Below the pieces are notes generated by a model, which was given only the letters and a program-made list of their open reading frames with translations, did no database searches and was not told where the DNA came from. The position numbers and the translations under genes were made by a program. 25,185 nucleotides of DNA, taken from a virus. Every line of letters begins with the position of its first letter. The first letter of the stretch is position 1. Of the stretch, positions 6,742-14,788 are shown in pieces. The stretch lies in IMG/VR virus record IMGVR_UViG_3300024224_000012, positions 1 through 25,185 of that record, one strand, 5' to 3'.

Positions 6742-7683
6742 GTGAACCTCGTCACCACGGGCGACCTGATCACGTTCTGCCTGCGTTTATCGAACGTGAA
6801 CGGCGTCGGGCAAACGCCAAATGCACAAGACAGTAACGACGGGTTGACGCTGCTGCAGACGCTCATGGCGCAGTGGCAGCGTCGGCGCTGGCTCGTGTGG
6901 GACCTGGCAGATACCTCCATCGTATCCACGGGGGCAATCTCGTACTCGATTGGGGCGGGAGGTAACTTCGACATCCCCCGTCCCGACAAGATCGAGAGCG
7001 CGTTTGCGAGGCTGCTTCCGTCAACCTCAACGGGTGACTTCTCGCTAGACTTCAGCGACGACTTTTCGCTGAACGGCGGTGTCGTCACGCTGGGGCCAGG
7101 CTTGGCGGCGGCGTTGCCGACTAGCCCAGTAGGGTTGCCGCCGGGCACCTATTGGAACGACGGCGGCTTGCTGGCTATCACGCCGGGGCTGCCTGGGAAT
7201 GGGTTCCCGCAAGGTCAGGGCGCGCCCCCGAACCTGATCGACTATCCGCTGCACATTATCTCGGCGCGGCAGGAATACAATCGTATTGCGCTAAAGCAGC
7301 TTGTCACGTTCCCGGCGACGTTGTTCTACGACAGCGCGTTCCCGCTCGGTAACCTGTTCTTCTGGCCAATACCCCAGCAAGGGCAGTGGGAACTGCACAT
7401 CACCACCAAGGCCACGCTGCCGGTCTACACGACGCTGACCGATGCGCTGAACTTGCCACCGGAATATGTCGAGGCGCTGATCTGGACGCTGGCGGTGCGG
7501 TTCTCGGTCCTGTTCGGCAATCCGCCGCAGCCGGCGCATGTGGCGGCGATGCAGCAGGCGCTGAGCGTGCTGCGGATGGCGAACGTGCAGATACCAGAGG
7601 CGCAGGTCCCGACTTTCTCACGGATGGGCGGCGGGATCGCCGCTGGCAGTAGCCCTGGCTTTATGGGAGGGTGGTCTAGCTGA
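6742..7683 (+). CDS. Head-to-tail adaptor / DNA packaging stabiliser, P22 gp4-like
   Basis: The product is 313 aa, starting at GTG 6742 only 4 nt after the preceding stop. Residues 31-80 match the gp4 pattern (GLTLLQTLMAQWQRRRWLVW, then SYSIGAGGNFDIPRPDKIESAF). Residues 168-215 give YPLHIISARQEYNRIALK and LFYDSAFPLGNLFFWPIP, and 236-258 give LNLPPEYVEALIWTLAVRF. P22 gp4 binds the portal after packaging, extends it and has muralytic activity. It is only 166 aa, so this version carries an insertion at about 93-165 (Gly/Pro-rich) and a C-terminal extension, as in many longer relatives. The gene order coat, adaptor, tail hub supports the call. Confidence 0.83.
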   Translation: MNLVTTGDLITFCLRLSNVNGVGQTPNAQDSNDGLTLLQTLMAQWQRRRWLVWDLADTSIVSTGAISYSIGAGGNFDIPRPDKIESAFARLLPSTSTGDFSLDFSDDFSLNGGVVTLGPGLAAALPTSPVGLPPGTYWNDGGLLAITPGLPGNGFPQGQGAPPNLIDYPLHIISARQEYNRIALKQLVTFPATLFYDSAFPLGNLFFWPIPQQGQWELHITTKATLPVYTTLTDALNLPPEYVEALIWTLAVRFSVLFGNPPQPAHVAAMQQALSVLRMANVQIPEAQVPTFSRMGGGIAAGSSPGFMGGWSS

Positions 7684-9086
7684 TGTCGGGAACCATTGAT
7701 CTTATCCCACGTGCTCAGGGCGGTCCGCTGATCACGCCGGATTTTCTCGACTTGGTGGTGAACACCGCGCTGAACGCTAAGGCGTCGATCAGCCAGACGG
7801 CGACGGGTAGCACGACAGCAAGGACGTTGCCGGATCGCTTCGGCGATTGGCTGAACGTGAAGGACTTCGGTGCCGTTCTGGATGGCACGACCGATGACAG
7901 CGCGGCGTTCAATGCGGCACGCGCGGCAGCGGTCAAAGGCCAGACGATCTATGTGCCAGAGGGCACTTTCCACGCTGTCACCTGGACGGGTCAGGATCTC
8001 ACAAAACCCGTTCGCTGGCAGATGGACGGCGGCACAACTTTCGCAGGCGGCGGTGCGATCCTGACGATGGGGCCGACGAGCGGCGGCGACATTACCGACA
8101 ACATGCTGCAAAACACAAATGGCATCATCAAGTTTCACGCCAAGAGGACTAACCCCACGACCGCGTGCGATATGCACCGCTGGGACTACATTCTCGACGG
8201 CACAGGCGGCTTGGGGCAGATCGGCAGTGCGCTAACGCTGAACGCGATCATCAACGCGGCCAACGATAGCGCGCTGTGGGCGATGAACATTGTCGCCGAC
8301 AACAACTCCGACAATCCGGCGTCGAGCGGCCTCGTGGGGCTGTCGGTCACGACGCGCAAGAACAGCGTGGCGACTACCCAGGGCATCCATGTTTCGGCTC
8401 TCGATACCACTGGCCTCAATAGCGGCACTAACGGCGGCAGAGGGTTCAGCGCCATTGAGACAGCCAACCGCTTCAATGGCTTGGATGATGCGAGTAATGG
8501 CGCAGTCTGGGGAGGCTTCGGCAACCGCGTCAATATGCACATCAGCACGACATTGCAGCAGATCAACACCGACGAGACGAACGGGATGTGCATGCTGTTC
8601 CCGTCCACTGACGCGGCAGCGCCACACCTCTATGTAAAGAGCGTCATCCTCTGCGGCCTCAATACCCAGGCTTATTCGGTCTACGATGCGCGCGGCGTGA
8701 TCCCGCCGTATGTGTCGGCCAATCCGGTGATCGCGCTGAACATGGCGGCCGGCATGGTCGTGGACTTCAACGGCGGTCCTGATCTGAGTTCGGCGCCTGG
8801 CAATTACCTGCAATATCAGACGAGTGGCACTGACCGACTTCGCTACATGGCGGGGGCGACAGAAGTGTGGTCGGTCCCTGATACCGGCGCGTTCAATACG
8901 TTGCTGTCCTACTCGGTAGCCGGAACCAAGGTCATCGGCGCGCGGGACACCGGCTGGGCCGCGATGACTGGCACGCCAGACAAGGCAACGGCTTTCGCGA
9001 CCAGCACTGTCACCTTGGCCCAGCTCGCCGGCCGGGTGATGTCGTTGCAGGCGGCACTTACAGCACACGGAATCATCGGAGCATGA
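7683..9086 (+). CDS. Tailspike/tail fibre with pectin-lyase-like N-terminal repeat
   Basis: The product is 467 aa. ATG 7683 overlaps the previous stop, with a purine-rich GGGAGGGTGG just upstream. Residues 58-90 (LNVKDFGAVLDGTTDDSAAF, then GQTIYVPEGTF) are the classic entry to a right-handed beta-helix of the pectate lyase type, used by tailspikes that bind or cleave surface polysaccharide. The C-terminus (GARDTGWAAMTGTPDKATAF, then TVTLAQLAGRVMSLQAAL) is a widespread phage tail-protein ending with a short trimerising helix. No catalytic site can be assigned by eye. It lies between the adaptor and the hub genes, not at the end of the late arm as in P22. Confidence 0.8.
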   Translation: MSGTIDLIPRAQGGPLITPDFLDLVVNTALNAKASISQTATGSTTARTLPDRFGDWLNVKDFGAVLDGTTDDSAAFNAARAAAVKGQTIYVPEGTFHAVTWTGQDLTKPVRWQMDGGTTFAGGGAILTMGPTSGGDITDNMLQNTNGIIKFHAKRTNPTTACDMHRWDYILDGTGGLGQIGSALTLNAIINAANDSALWAMNIVADNNSDNPASSGLVGLSVTTRKNSVATTQGIHVSALDTTGLNSGTNGGRGFSAIETANRFNGLDDASNGAVWGGFGNRVNMHISTTLQQINTDETNGMCMLFPSTDAAAPHLYVKSVILCGLNTQAYSVYDARGVIPPYVSANPVIALNMAAGMVVDFNGGPDLSSAPGNYLQYQTSGTDRLRYMAGATEVWSVPDTGAFNTLLSYSVAGTKVIGARDTGWAAMTGTPDKATAFATSTVTLAQLAGRVMSLQAALTAHGIIGA

Positions 9087-9256
9087 CACCTCGCCTAGCA
9101 GTAGCGGCTCTGGAGTTCCTGAAGCGCGTCGAGTTGCGCGGCGTCGAATGCTTCGTGCTGCATGACGTGCTGGTGGAGTTGGACCGCGACGCCAAGGCGC
9201 AGCCGGATGGCGAGCCAGAGGACCGGCCGATGCGCGTGGTGGGCGGGGCGGCGTGA
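9083..9256 (+). CDS. Micro-gene, 57 aa hypothetical protein
   Basis: ATG 9083 overlaps the tailspike stop (ATGA), and TGA 9254-9256 abuts the next TTG start, so this frame exactly fills the gap between two genes. The product begins MTPRLAVAALEFLKRVELRG and continues with FVLHDVLVELDRDAK before an acidic, Pro/Gly-rich tail. It is predicted to be mainly helical. Small genes of this size next to tail genes are common in phages, but I know no function. Support comes from perfect fit in the gene tiling and GC-rich third codon positions. Confidence 0.6.
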   Translation: MTPRLAVAALEFLKRVELRGVECFVLHDVLVELDRDAKAQPDGEPEDRPMRVVGGAA

Positions 9257-10111
9257 TTGGCCGACAACTTGCTACGCCCGCCGATGGACTACCAGGGCGA
9301 CCCGAACAACCTGCTGCAGCAGGGCGCTCCGACGTGGGCCGATGCGGCTTCGTGGCACGCGCAGAACCTGCTGAACACTTGGGCTGCGATGCAGCAGCCG
9401 CAGACTTGGGTGGACGCGGCGCGGCAGTATGGCAATGCGCTGATAGGTGGGACGGCAGCACCTGGGAAGGTTCTTTATCACTTCACGGATCAGCCGTTTA
9501 CGTCGTTTGGCGGCAAGTCGCGTGGGGCAGTTTATCTTGCCGATACGCCTAGCAAGGCAGAGGCCGGTGGATTGGCTGGAATGCGTGAACGAATGACGGG
9601 CGCGGATGACTTCTCGGCTCGTGGCCCCATGGAGGCAAGTCAGGTTCCGGGCGCGCGAACGATTGCGGTCAAGTTGTCTCCGGAAGCTCGTATCTACGGG
9701 GATGCGGTGCCGTCACAGATGACAAATGCGGAGCGCGATGCGGCTATCACTAAGGCCGATAGAATTGCGCATGATGATCCCGCTATTGCAGCAAAAGCGC
9801 GCGACCTTGCGTTGCGTCCGGTTCTTAATCGCAGCAGCAGCATGTCCTTGGAAGATAGTAAGTGGGTGGATGACCTATTTAGCAAGTATGGCGATGCGGT
9901 CGATGAACGAATGACTGCCGCAGAGCGAGCGCGGTTCGGGTCAATGGTCAACAAAATGGGGCCATTCTCGCCGTTGTCTGACGTTGAGTTTGAAAGCCCC
10001 ACGACACAAAAGGCATTGCGACTTCTGGGGTATCACGGCGCGCGCGTTGCGGATGAGGGCGGCCTATCAACGGCCGTCATGGATCCCTCCATGCTGAAGA
10101 TTCAGAAGTGA
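9257..10111 (+). CDS. Putative ADP-ribosyltransferase-like protein
   Basis: The product is 284 aa. TTG 9257 directly follows the upstream stop; ATG 9284 (residue 10) is an alternative. Residues 73-78 (LYHFTD) and 91-101 (AVYLADTPSKA) resemble the H and Y motifs of the ART-PolyVal-type fold found in phage polyvalent proteins. The C-terminus GYHGARV (258-264) and VMDPSMLKI (274-282) matches the usual ending (G-Y-D-G-V-x-V ... V-F-D-P-S-x-I-K). The position normally holding the catalytic Glu appears to be Ser271, so activity is doubtful. Residues 1-70 are helical and may attach it to the virion. GC by hand count is 54% over 9721-10020, against about 65% nearby, suggesting acquisition. It could instead be a structural protein using the fold. 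Confidence 0.6.
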   Translation: MADNLLRPPMDYQGDPNNLLQQGAPTWADAASWHAQNLLNTWAAMQQPQTWVDAARQYGNALIGGTAAPGKVLYHFTDQPFTSFGGKSRGAVYLADTPSKAEAGGLAGMRERMTGADDFSARGPMEASQVPGARTIAVKLSPEARIYGDAVPSQMTNAERDAAITKADRIAHDDPAIAAKARDLALRPVLNRSSSMSLEDSKWVDDLFSKYGDAVDERMTAAERARFGSMVNKMGPFSPLSDVEFESPTTQKALRLLGYHGARVADEGGLSTAVMDPSMLKIQK

Positions 10112-11631
10112 GCAGGGTCCAACTCTCCGGCGGCGCGTATCAGGCTCACAGCGTCATAGCGAGCGCCCAGCGGTGCCTGAACCTCTACGCCGAGCAGATG
10201 CCGCAGGCGCAGGGCGAGCCATCGGCATATGCCTATTACCCCACGCCAGGGACTACGTTGCTCGGCACTATGCCGAACAACTCGCCCATCCGCGGCATGA
10301 AGCTCTGCTCAAACGGGCAGCTTTACGTGGTGGCCGGCTCCGCGGTTTATGCAGTATCATCCTCGTGGGTTGGGACGTTGCTCGGTGGTCTGGCGACGGC
10401 ACGCACCACGCCCGTCAGCATGGCGGAGAACGGCATCAACCTGGTCATCGTGGATGGCAGCGGGGCCGGTTGGGCGGTGACGCTGACCACCAACGCATTT
10501 GCGCAGATTGCCGATCCGAACTTTCGTGGCGGCGACCGGGTCGACTACCTCGACACCTTCCTGGTCAACAACGTGTCTGGCACGCCGCAGTTCCAGTCAT
10601 CCGACAGTCTGGCGATCACCTATGATCCGCTGTTTTTCGCCAACAAGGAGAGCTATTCGGACCTGCTGGTGACGTTGTGCGTCGCCAAGCGCGAGATTTG
10701 GCTGATCGGTCAGGTGACGACCGAGGTATGGTATAACAGTGGTGCGGCCGACTTTCCGTTCCAGGAAATGGCGGCGGTGTTCATCCAGCACGGATGCGTG
10801 GCGAAATATAGCGTCGCGACCATCGACAACTCGGTCTACTGGTTAAGCCAGACGCGCGAGGGGCGCGGTATCGTCATTGCCGGCGCCGGCTACCAGGCGA
10901 AGCGCATCAGCACCTTCGCCATCGAGGCCGAGTTTGCCACTTATTCTGTGATTTCCGATGCGGTCGGCTACACGTATCAGCTCGGCGGCCATATGTGGTT
11001 CGCGCTCGCGTTTCCGACCGCTGACAAAACGTGGTGTTACGACATCAGCACCGGGCTCTGGCACGAGTTGGCATGGATCGACAACAACGGCGTCGAGCAT
11101 CGGCACCGGGCCAACTGCGCGGTGCTGGCCTATGGCGAGGTTGTCTGCGGCGACTGGCAGAACGGCAACCTGTATGCCCTTGACCTTGCTGTGTTCACCG
11201 ACAACAGCCAGCCGATCAAGCGGGTGCGGTCGTATCCGCACATGATCGCGGATGGCAAGCGGGTGTTTTATCGGCAGTTTCTCGCCGACATCGAGGCTGG
11301 CAACCCTGGCGGCGACAGCTTCACGGCGCTGGGGGGTGACGACCTGCTGCGCGAGGATGGGACCCTATTTCTGCGCGAGGACGGCACCGATCTGTTGCGC
11401 GAGGCCGGAGCGTCTAGCGGTCTGCTCAGTCTGCGGTGGTCGGACGATCGCGGGCACAGCTACGGCAACCCTGTGACGCAGTTTGCTGGCGCCACGGGCG
11501 CGTATCTCACAAGCCTGCAGTGGCAGCGGCTGGGGATGGCCCGGGACCGGGTGTTTGAACTGTCGTGGTCGATTGCCGGCTTCCGGGCGCTGCAGGGCGC
11601 GTGGATCGACGCCAAGCCAGGGGTTAGCTGA
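10108..11631 (+). CDS. Packaged DNA stabilisation / tail hub protein, P22 gp10-like
   Basis: The product is 507 aa, starting at GTG 10108 in a GTGA overlap. Early motifs are SAQRCLNLYAEQMP (19-32) and YYPTPGTTLLGT (43-54), followed by many short WD-like beta blades (GQLYVVAGSAVYAVS, NLVIVDGSG, KREIWLIGQVTTEVW, GYTYQLGGHMWFAL, KTWCYDISTGLWHELAW). This is the signature of phage stabilisation proteins such as P22 gp10 (472 aa), which form the six-subunit tail hub, seal the channel and hold the tailspikes. A tandem repeat of an 8-residue unit lies at 412-435. Position after the gp4-like adaptor agrees, although three genes intervene here. Confidence 0.88.
   Translation: MSRVQLSGGAYQAHSVIASAQRCLNLYAEQMPQAQGEPSAYAYYPTPGTTLLGTMPNNSPIRGMKLCSNGQLYVVAGSAVYAVSSSWVGTLLGGLATARTTPVSMAENGINLVIVDGSGAGWAVTLTTNAFAQIADPNFRGGDRVDYLDTFLVNNVSGTPQFQSSDSLAITYDPLFFANKESYSDLLVTLCVAKREIWLIGQVTTEVWYNSGAADFPFQEMAAVFIQHGCVAKYSVATIDNSVYWLSQTREGRGIVIAGAGYQAKRISTFAIEAEFATYSVISDAVGYTYQLGGHMWFALAFPTADKTWCYDISTGLWHELAWIDNNGVEHRHRANCAVLAYGEVVCGDWQNGNLYALDLAVFTDNSQPIKRVRSYPHMIADGKRVFYRQFLADIEAGNPGGDSFTALGGDDLLREDGTLFLREDGTDLLREAGASSGLLSLRWSDDRGHSYGNPVTQFAGATGAYLTSLQWQRLGMARDRVFELSWSIAGFRALQGAWIDAKPGVS
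11341..11412 (+). repeat. Three 24-nt tandem repeats in the gp10-like gene
   Basis: Three in-frame 24-nt units at 11341-11364, 11365-11388 and 11389-11412 encode DLLREDGT, LFLREDGT and DLLREAGA. The shared core is CTG-CGC-GAG. Comparable Leu-x-Glu-Asp-Gly repeats occur in other phage tail proteins and may form a small beta roll. Confidence 0.85.
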
Positions 11632-13145
11632 TGTCGGGTAAGATTTCGCAGGACACCACGGTTCCGTTTAAGTCGTCAATCTATATCCCCGGCGTTGACC
11701 TGTCGCTGGCCGTTGGATTTCAGAACGTCAAGTTACGCGCCGATACGATCAACGGCCCGTGGATCACCCCGCAGCAGTATGGTGCCGTTGCGAACGGTAG
11801 CGACTGCACGGCGGCAATCACCACGATGCTGTCTGCCAATCCGCTGGGGATGTTCTACTTCCCTCCAGGCACATACGGAATCAGTACGCAGATAACCGTT
11901 GGATCGGGGCAGTTTATCGTCGGTGCCGGGCCTGGTGTGACCGTCTTCAACGTGCTGTCTGCCACCGCCGATATCTTTGCGCTTTCCGGTTCGGGGACGG
12001 CGTGGGGTGGCATGTCTGGCTTCAGCATGACTGCCGGTGTGCCGCGCACTGCTGGGCGCTACATCTACGATACGGCAGGCTTCCCAACCGTGGTCGAGAA
12101 CTTTTCTCTAAACGGCGCATTTATCGGCATCGAGCTTGCCACCGCAATCTGCTACTACCGCAACGGGTCGATCAGAGACACCAAGGCAAGCACTGGCATT
12201 GTCATCAAGGTCAGCGGTGGGAACGACCACTTCATAAATAACGTGGTATGCGACAATCCTATCGCTCAATGCGCGGCCGGGCTTCAGATTGTGCAGAGCG
12301 GCGGGACTTTTGTCAGTTCGTGCGACTTCATCCGGTGCGGTATTGGCGTTGCCTTGATCCCGCAAAATGGCAACGCGGTGGATTGGTGCAGCTTTACCGA
12401 CGTTTATGCTGATACCAATTCGGCGCAGGGGTGGCTTTTTGAGTGCGCTGGCACGGGCGCCATCCTGGGCGCAGTGCTAGAGAACTGCTGGTCGTCGTCC
12501 AATTCGACGGACGGGGTATTCGTAGACAAGTCGTCTGGCACTATCGACAACATCAGTCTGAGCAACTTCCGTTGCATCAACAACGGCGCGAACGGGATCA
12601 ACCTGGTCGCTTGCACGCATTGGACGCAGATCGGCGGCACAGTAGCGGGCAACTCGCAGGGAGTGCCAGCGACGCAATCAGGTATCGCTGTTGCGGCGAC
12701 ATGCGATCATGTGATCCTGAAAGGCATTCAGCTAGGCACCATCGCTACGTTCGGTGATACGCATCTGAACCAGATTACGCTCGGCAACGGCATAGATTTC
12801 GTGCAGATCGAGGGATGCAATCTCAGCACGTCGCATACCCCAATCGGCTATTCCACCTTCGGCAATAACTCTATTATCCGCAATAACTTCGGCTTTGTGA
12901 ACGAGTTCCACGGGACGGGACAGGTAAACAACGGCACGACGAGCAACACGGTGCCGCACGGGCTGACGATTACTCCCGCAGTAGCCGATATCGTCATCTC
13001 GCCGCTCACCAGCATGGCGTCTGTTGGCATCAACAGTGCCTGGGTGAGTGCTGCCGGAGCGACGACGTTTACGGTAAGCGTGAATACTGCCCCGTCCTCG
13101 CCATACTTCTTCTCGTGGGCCGCCAGGACGGCTGGCGCGCGCTAA
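11631..13145 (+). CDS. Second tailspike, right-handed beta-helix
   Basis: The product is 504 aa. ATG 11631 overlaps the hub stop, with AGGGG at 11620-11624 as ribosome binding site. Residues 46-85 (ITPQQYGAVANGSDCTAAIT, then FYFPPGTYGISTQITV) are the entry of a pectate-lyase-3 type beta-helix. The middle carries regular rungs rich in Asn, Gly, Cys and small hydrophobics (NNVVCDNPIAQCAAGLQIV, NISLSNFRCINNGANGINLV). The C-terminal 90 residues (TGQVNNGTTSNTVPHGLTI, SPYFFSWAAR) form a separate beta domain seen at the ends of other phage spikes. It is likely a trimeric receptor-binding or depolymerase protein attached to the adjacent hub. It is not a duplicate of the 7683 spike beyond the shared fold. 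Confidence 0.82.
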   Translation: MSGKISQDTTVPFKSSIYIPGVDLSLAVGFQNVKLRADTINGPWITPQQYGAVANGSDCTAAITTMLSANPLGMFYFPPGTYGISTQITVGSGQFIVGAGPGVTVFNVLSATADIFALSGSGTAWGGMSGFSMTAGVPRTAGRYIYDTAGFPTVVENFSLNGAFIGIELATAICYYRNGSIRDTKASTGIVIKVSGGNDHFINNVVCDNPIAQCAAGLQIVQSGGTFVSSCDFIRCGIGVALIPQNGNAVDWCSFTDVYADTNSAQGWLFECAGTGAILGAVLENCWSSSNSTDGVFVDKSSGTIDNISLSNFRCINNGANGINLVACTHWTQIGGTVAGNSQGVPATQSGIAVAATCDHVILKGIQLGTIATFGDTHLNQITLGNGIDFVQIEGCNLSTSHTPIGYSTFGNNSIIRNNFGFVNEFHGTGQVNNGTTSNTVPHGLTITPAVADIVISPLTSMASVGINSAWVSAAGATTFTVSVNTAPSSPYFFSWAARTAGAR

Positions 13146-13146
13146 G

Positions 13147-13959
13147 ATGGCAGTCCTTCTCGTATCGCCAGAGCAGCAGTTCAGCGACGCGGACGGGCAT
13201 CCGTATGCCGGCGGAAAGCTGTTTACCTACATCACGGCCACCACGACGCCCAAGCTGACATGGAGTGACATAGGCGGCACGGCGGCGAACACAAACCCGA
13301 TCATCCTCGATGCGGCCGGCCGGGCGGTCATTTTCGGCGACGGCGATTATCGCCTGATCCTCCACGATGCGAACGATAATCCGATCTTTGACCAGTCGGC
13401 GTCCACTGTCATCTCGGCGGCCATGCAGCCGGTGGTCTCGGGCTCGATTGCCAACGCGCAGACGCTGCTGGGGATCGACCCGACGCTGGGCACGCAGCTC
13501 GCAGCCGAGAGCGCGGCGCGGATTGCGGCAGATAGCGCAGAGGCTACAGCCAGGGCGGCAGCGGACGCGGCAGAGGCAGCGGCGCGTGCGGCGGCTGATA
13601 CGACGCTGCAGAACAATATCAACGCGGAAACGGCGGCGCGGACCGCAGCTGACGCTAACCTGCAGGCCCAGATAACCGGGCTGGTTCCGTCCACGGCGCA
13701 GATGCGGGCCGGGGCTGTCACGGTGTCAATTACCGGAGATTTCACGCTGACGTTCAGCCCGGCATTCCCGACCGATGTGGCGCAGATTTGGGTAGGGTAT
13801 CCGCCAGGAGTAGGGGAGCCGACCGGAGGAAGCCCGGCCAACCCGGTGTCCTTCCCGCATATTACCTCGTTCACCACGGCTGGGGCTGTCGGCATCCTCC
13901 TCGACAACACGTTCACGCCAATCAGCGGAAGCATGAGATACTGGGCGATTGGCTACTGA
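13147..13959 (+). CDS. Fibre/needle-type protein with alanine-rich coiled coil
   Basis: The product is 270 aa, with ATG 13147 two bases after the upstream stop. Residues 1-85 (FSDADGHPYAGGKLFTYITA, ANTNPIILDAAGRA, DGDYRLILHDANDNPIFDQ) match a beta domain common at the N-terminus of phage tail fibres and baseplate proteins. Residues 115-178 form a coiled coil of Ala/Glu/Asp/Thr repeats (AAESAARIAADSAEATARAA). The C-terminus (VSITGDFTLTFSPAFPT to GSMRYWAIGY) is a beta tip. The elongated beta-coil-beta plan fits a trimeric fibre. No P22 gp26-like tail needle is otherwise evident, so this or the next gene may supply the vertex plug; that is inference. Confidence 0.72.
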   Translation: MAVLLVSPEQQFSDADGHPYAGGKLFTYITATTTPKLTWSDIGGTAANTNPIILDAAGRAVIFGDGDYRLILHDANDNPIFDQSASTVISAAMQPVVSGSIANAQTLLGIDPTLGTQLAAESAARIAADSAEATARAAADAAEAAARAAADTTLQNNINAETAARTAADANLQAQITGLVPSTAQMRAGAVTVSITGDFTLTFSPAFPTDVAQIWVGYPPGVGEPTGGSPANPVSFPHITSFTTAGAVGILLDNTFTPISGSMRYWAIGY

Positions 13960-14468
13960 TGGCTAACCCGGTATCACCCCTAAAGTCCGGCTTCCCCTAC
14001 GCCCCTATGCTGGGCGAGGACGGCCATCCGGCGGCGGTGTGGCGCCAGTTCTTCATGGCACTTTGGAACCGCACCGGGGGCGGCGTTGGCGTCCAGGCCG
14101 GACCAGACACGACGCAGGCGCTGGCGGTCGAGACGGCAAACCGGATTGCGGCCGATGCATCGCTCGGAACGGCGCTGGCGAACGAGACTGCGGCCCGCAC
14201 CACGGGCGACACGGCGCTCGGGACGCAGATCACCAACGAGACGGCGGCGCGTATCGCGGCAGATGCGGTGCTGGTGTCGAATGGCACGGCGAACCTGAAC
14301 GGCAGCATCGCAGCAGAACAGGCAGCGCGCATTCTCGGTGATGCGACGAATGCGGCGGCTATCTCTGCAATCCGAGTGCTAGAGCTGCTGGTTAATGGTG
14401 ACGTGCCGGTGGGCATCATGTGTAACCCGGACGGCACGCCGATCTACGTTCCTGGGCTTCCTCCATGA
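13959..14468 (+). CDS. Small coiled-coil virion protein
   Basis: The product is 169 aa. The frame is open upstream, but ATG 13959 overlaps the previous stop (TGATG) and gives a sensible N-terminus (MANPVSPLKSGFPYAPMLGE). Residues 22-40 (GHPAAVWRQFFMALWNRTGG) form a short conserved-looking segment. Residues 48-145 are a coiled coil with repeating E-T-A-A-R-I/T-A-A/T-D units (ANETAARTTGDTALGTQ, ETAARIAADAVL, AEQAARILGDATNAA), closely similar to the repeat in the preceding protein. The C-terminus ends GIMCNPDGTPIYVPGLPP. It probably forms a trimeric rod in the tail, perhaps as partner of the preceding fibre. No enzymatic motif is seen. Confidence 0.7.
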   Translation: MANPVSPLKSGFPYAPMLGEDGHPAAVWRQFFMALWNRTGGGVGVQAGPDTTQALAVETANRIAADASLGTALANETAARTTGDTALGTQITNETAARIAADAVLVSNGTANLNGSIAAEQAARILGDATNAAAISAIRVLELLVNGDVPVGIMCNPDGTPIYVPGLPP

Positions 14469-14788
14469 CCACGACGCTTATCACCGACTACCTGAAAGCT
14501 GGCACCGCGGCGGCGCGTCCGGCTGCCCCGACGCCCCCGACCGGTGGTCTCGTCGTCTACATCGCCACCGACACTGGCGTGGTGTCTGTCTGGAACGGCG
14601 CCGCGTGGATACAGGGCACATATGCGGACGGCGGCGCTACAGCCTCGCCAGACTGGACGAGCGGCGCTGGTGCGCCTGCTGCAACCAAGCCCGTGGGGAG
14701 CCTCTACAGCCGCGTGGGCGGGGCAGTGGGCGCCACCCTCTATGTGAGCCGCGGGGCGGGCGTCTGGGCTGCAGTGGCGGGCGTGTGA
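14465..14788 (+). CDS. Small tail-associated protein, first of tandem paralogues
   Basis: The product is 107 aa; ATG 14465 overlaps the upstream stop by 4 nt (ATGA). It contains VVYIATDTGVVSVWNGAAWI (30-49) and the C-terminal block GAPAATKPVGSLYSRVGGAV, then GATLYVSRGAGVWAAVAGV. That block recurs in the next gene and in many phage tail proteins as a short beta module (P-V-G-S-L-Y-x-R-x-x-G-x-V-G-A-x-L-Y-x-S). It lacks a signal peptide or membrane segment and is probably a minor tail component or fibre-associated adhesin. It overlaps the next gene by GTGA. Confidence 0.7.
   Translation: MTTTLITDYLKAGTAAARPAAPTPPTGGLVVYIATDTGVVSVWNGAAWIQGTYADGGATASPDWTSGAGAPAATKPVGSLYSRVGGAVGATLYVSRGAGVWAAVAGV

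Noticed and set aside
8232-9461. 409-aa open frame on the minus strand
   Set aside because: It is antisense to the tailspike and following genes, Arg/Pro/His/Ala-rich, has no ribosome binding site and no domain; it is a shadow of high-GC coding sequence.
13490-14350. Repetitive DNA that might suggest a CRISPR or satellite array
   Set aside because: Repeats are imperfect, in frame and encode coiled-coil units; no constant repeat/spacer structure.
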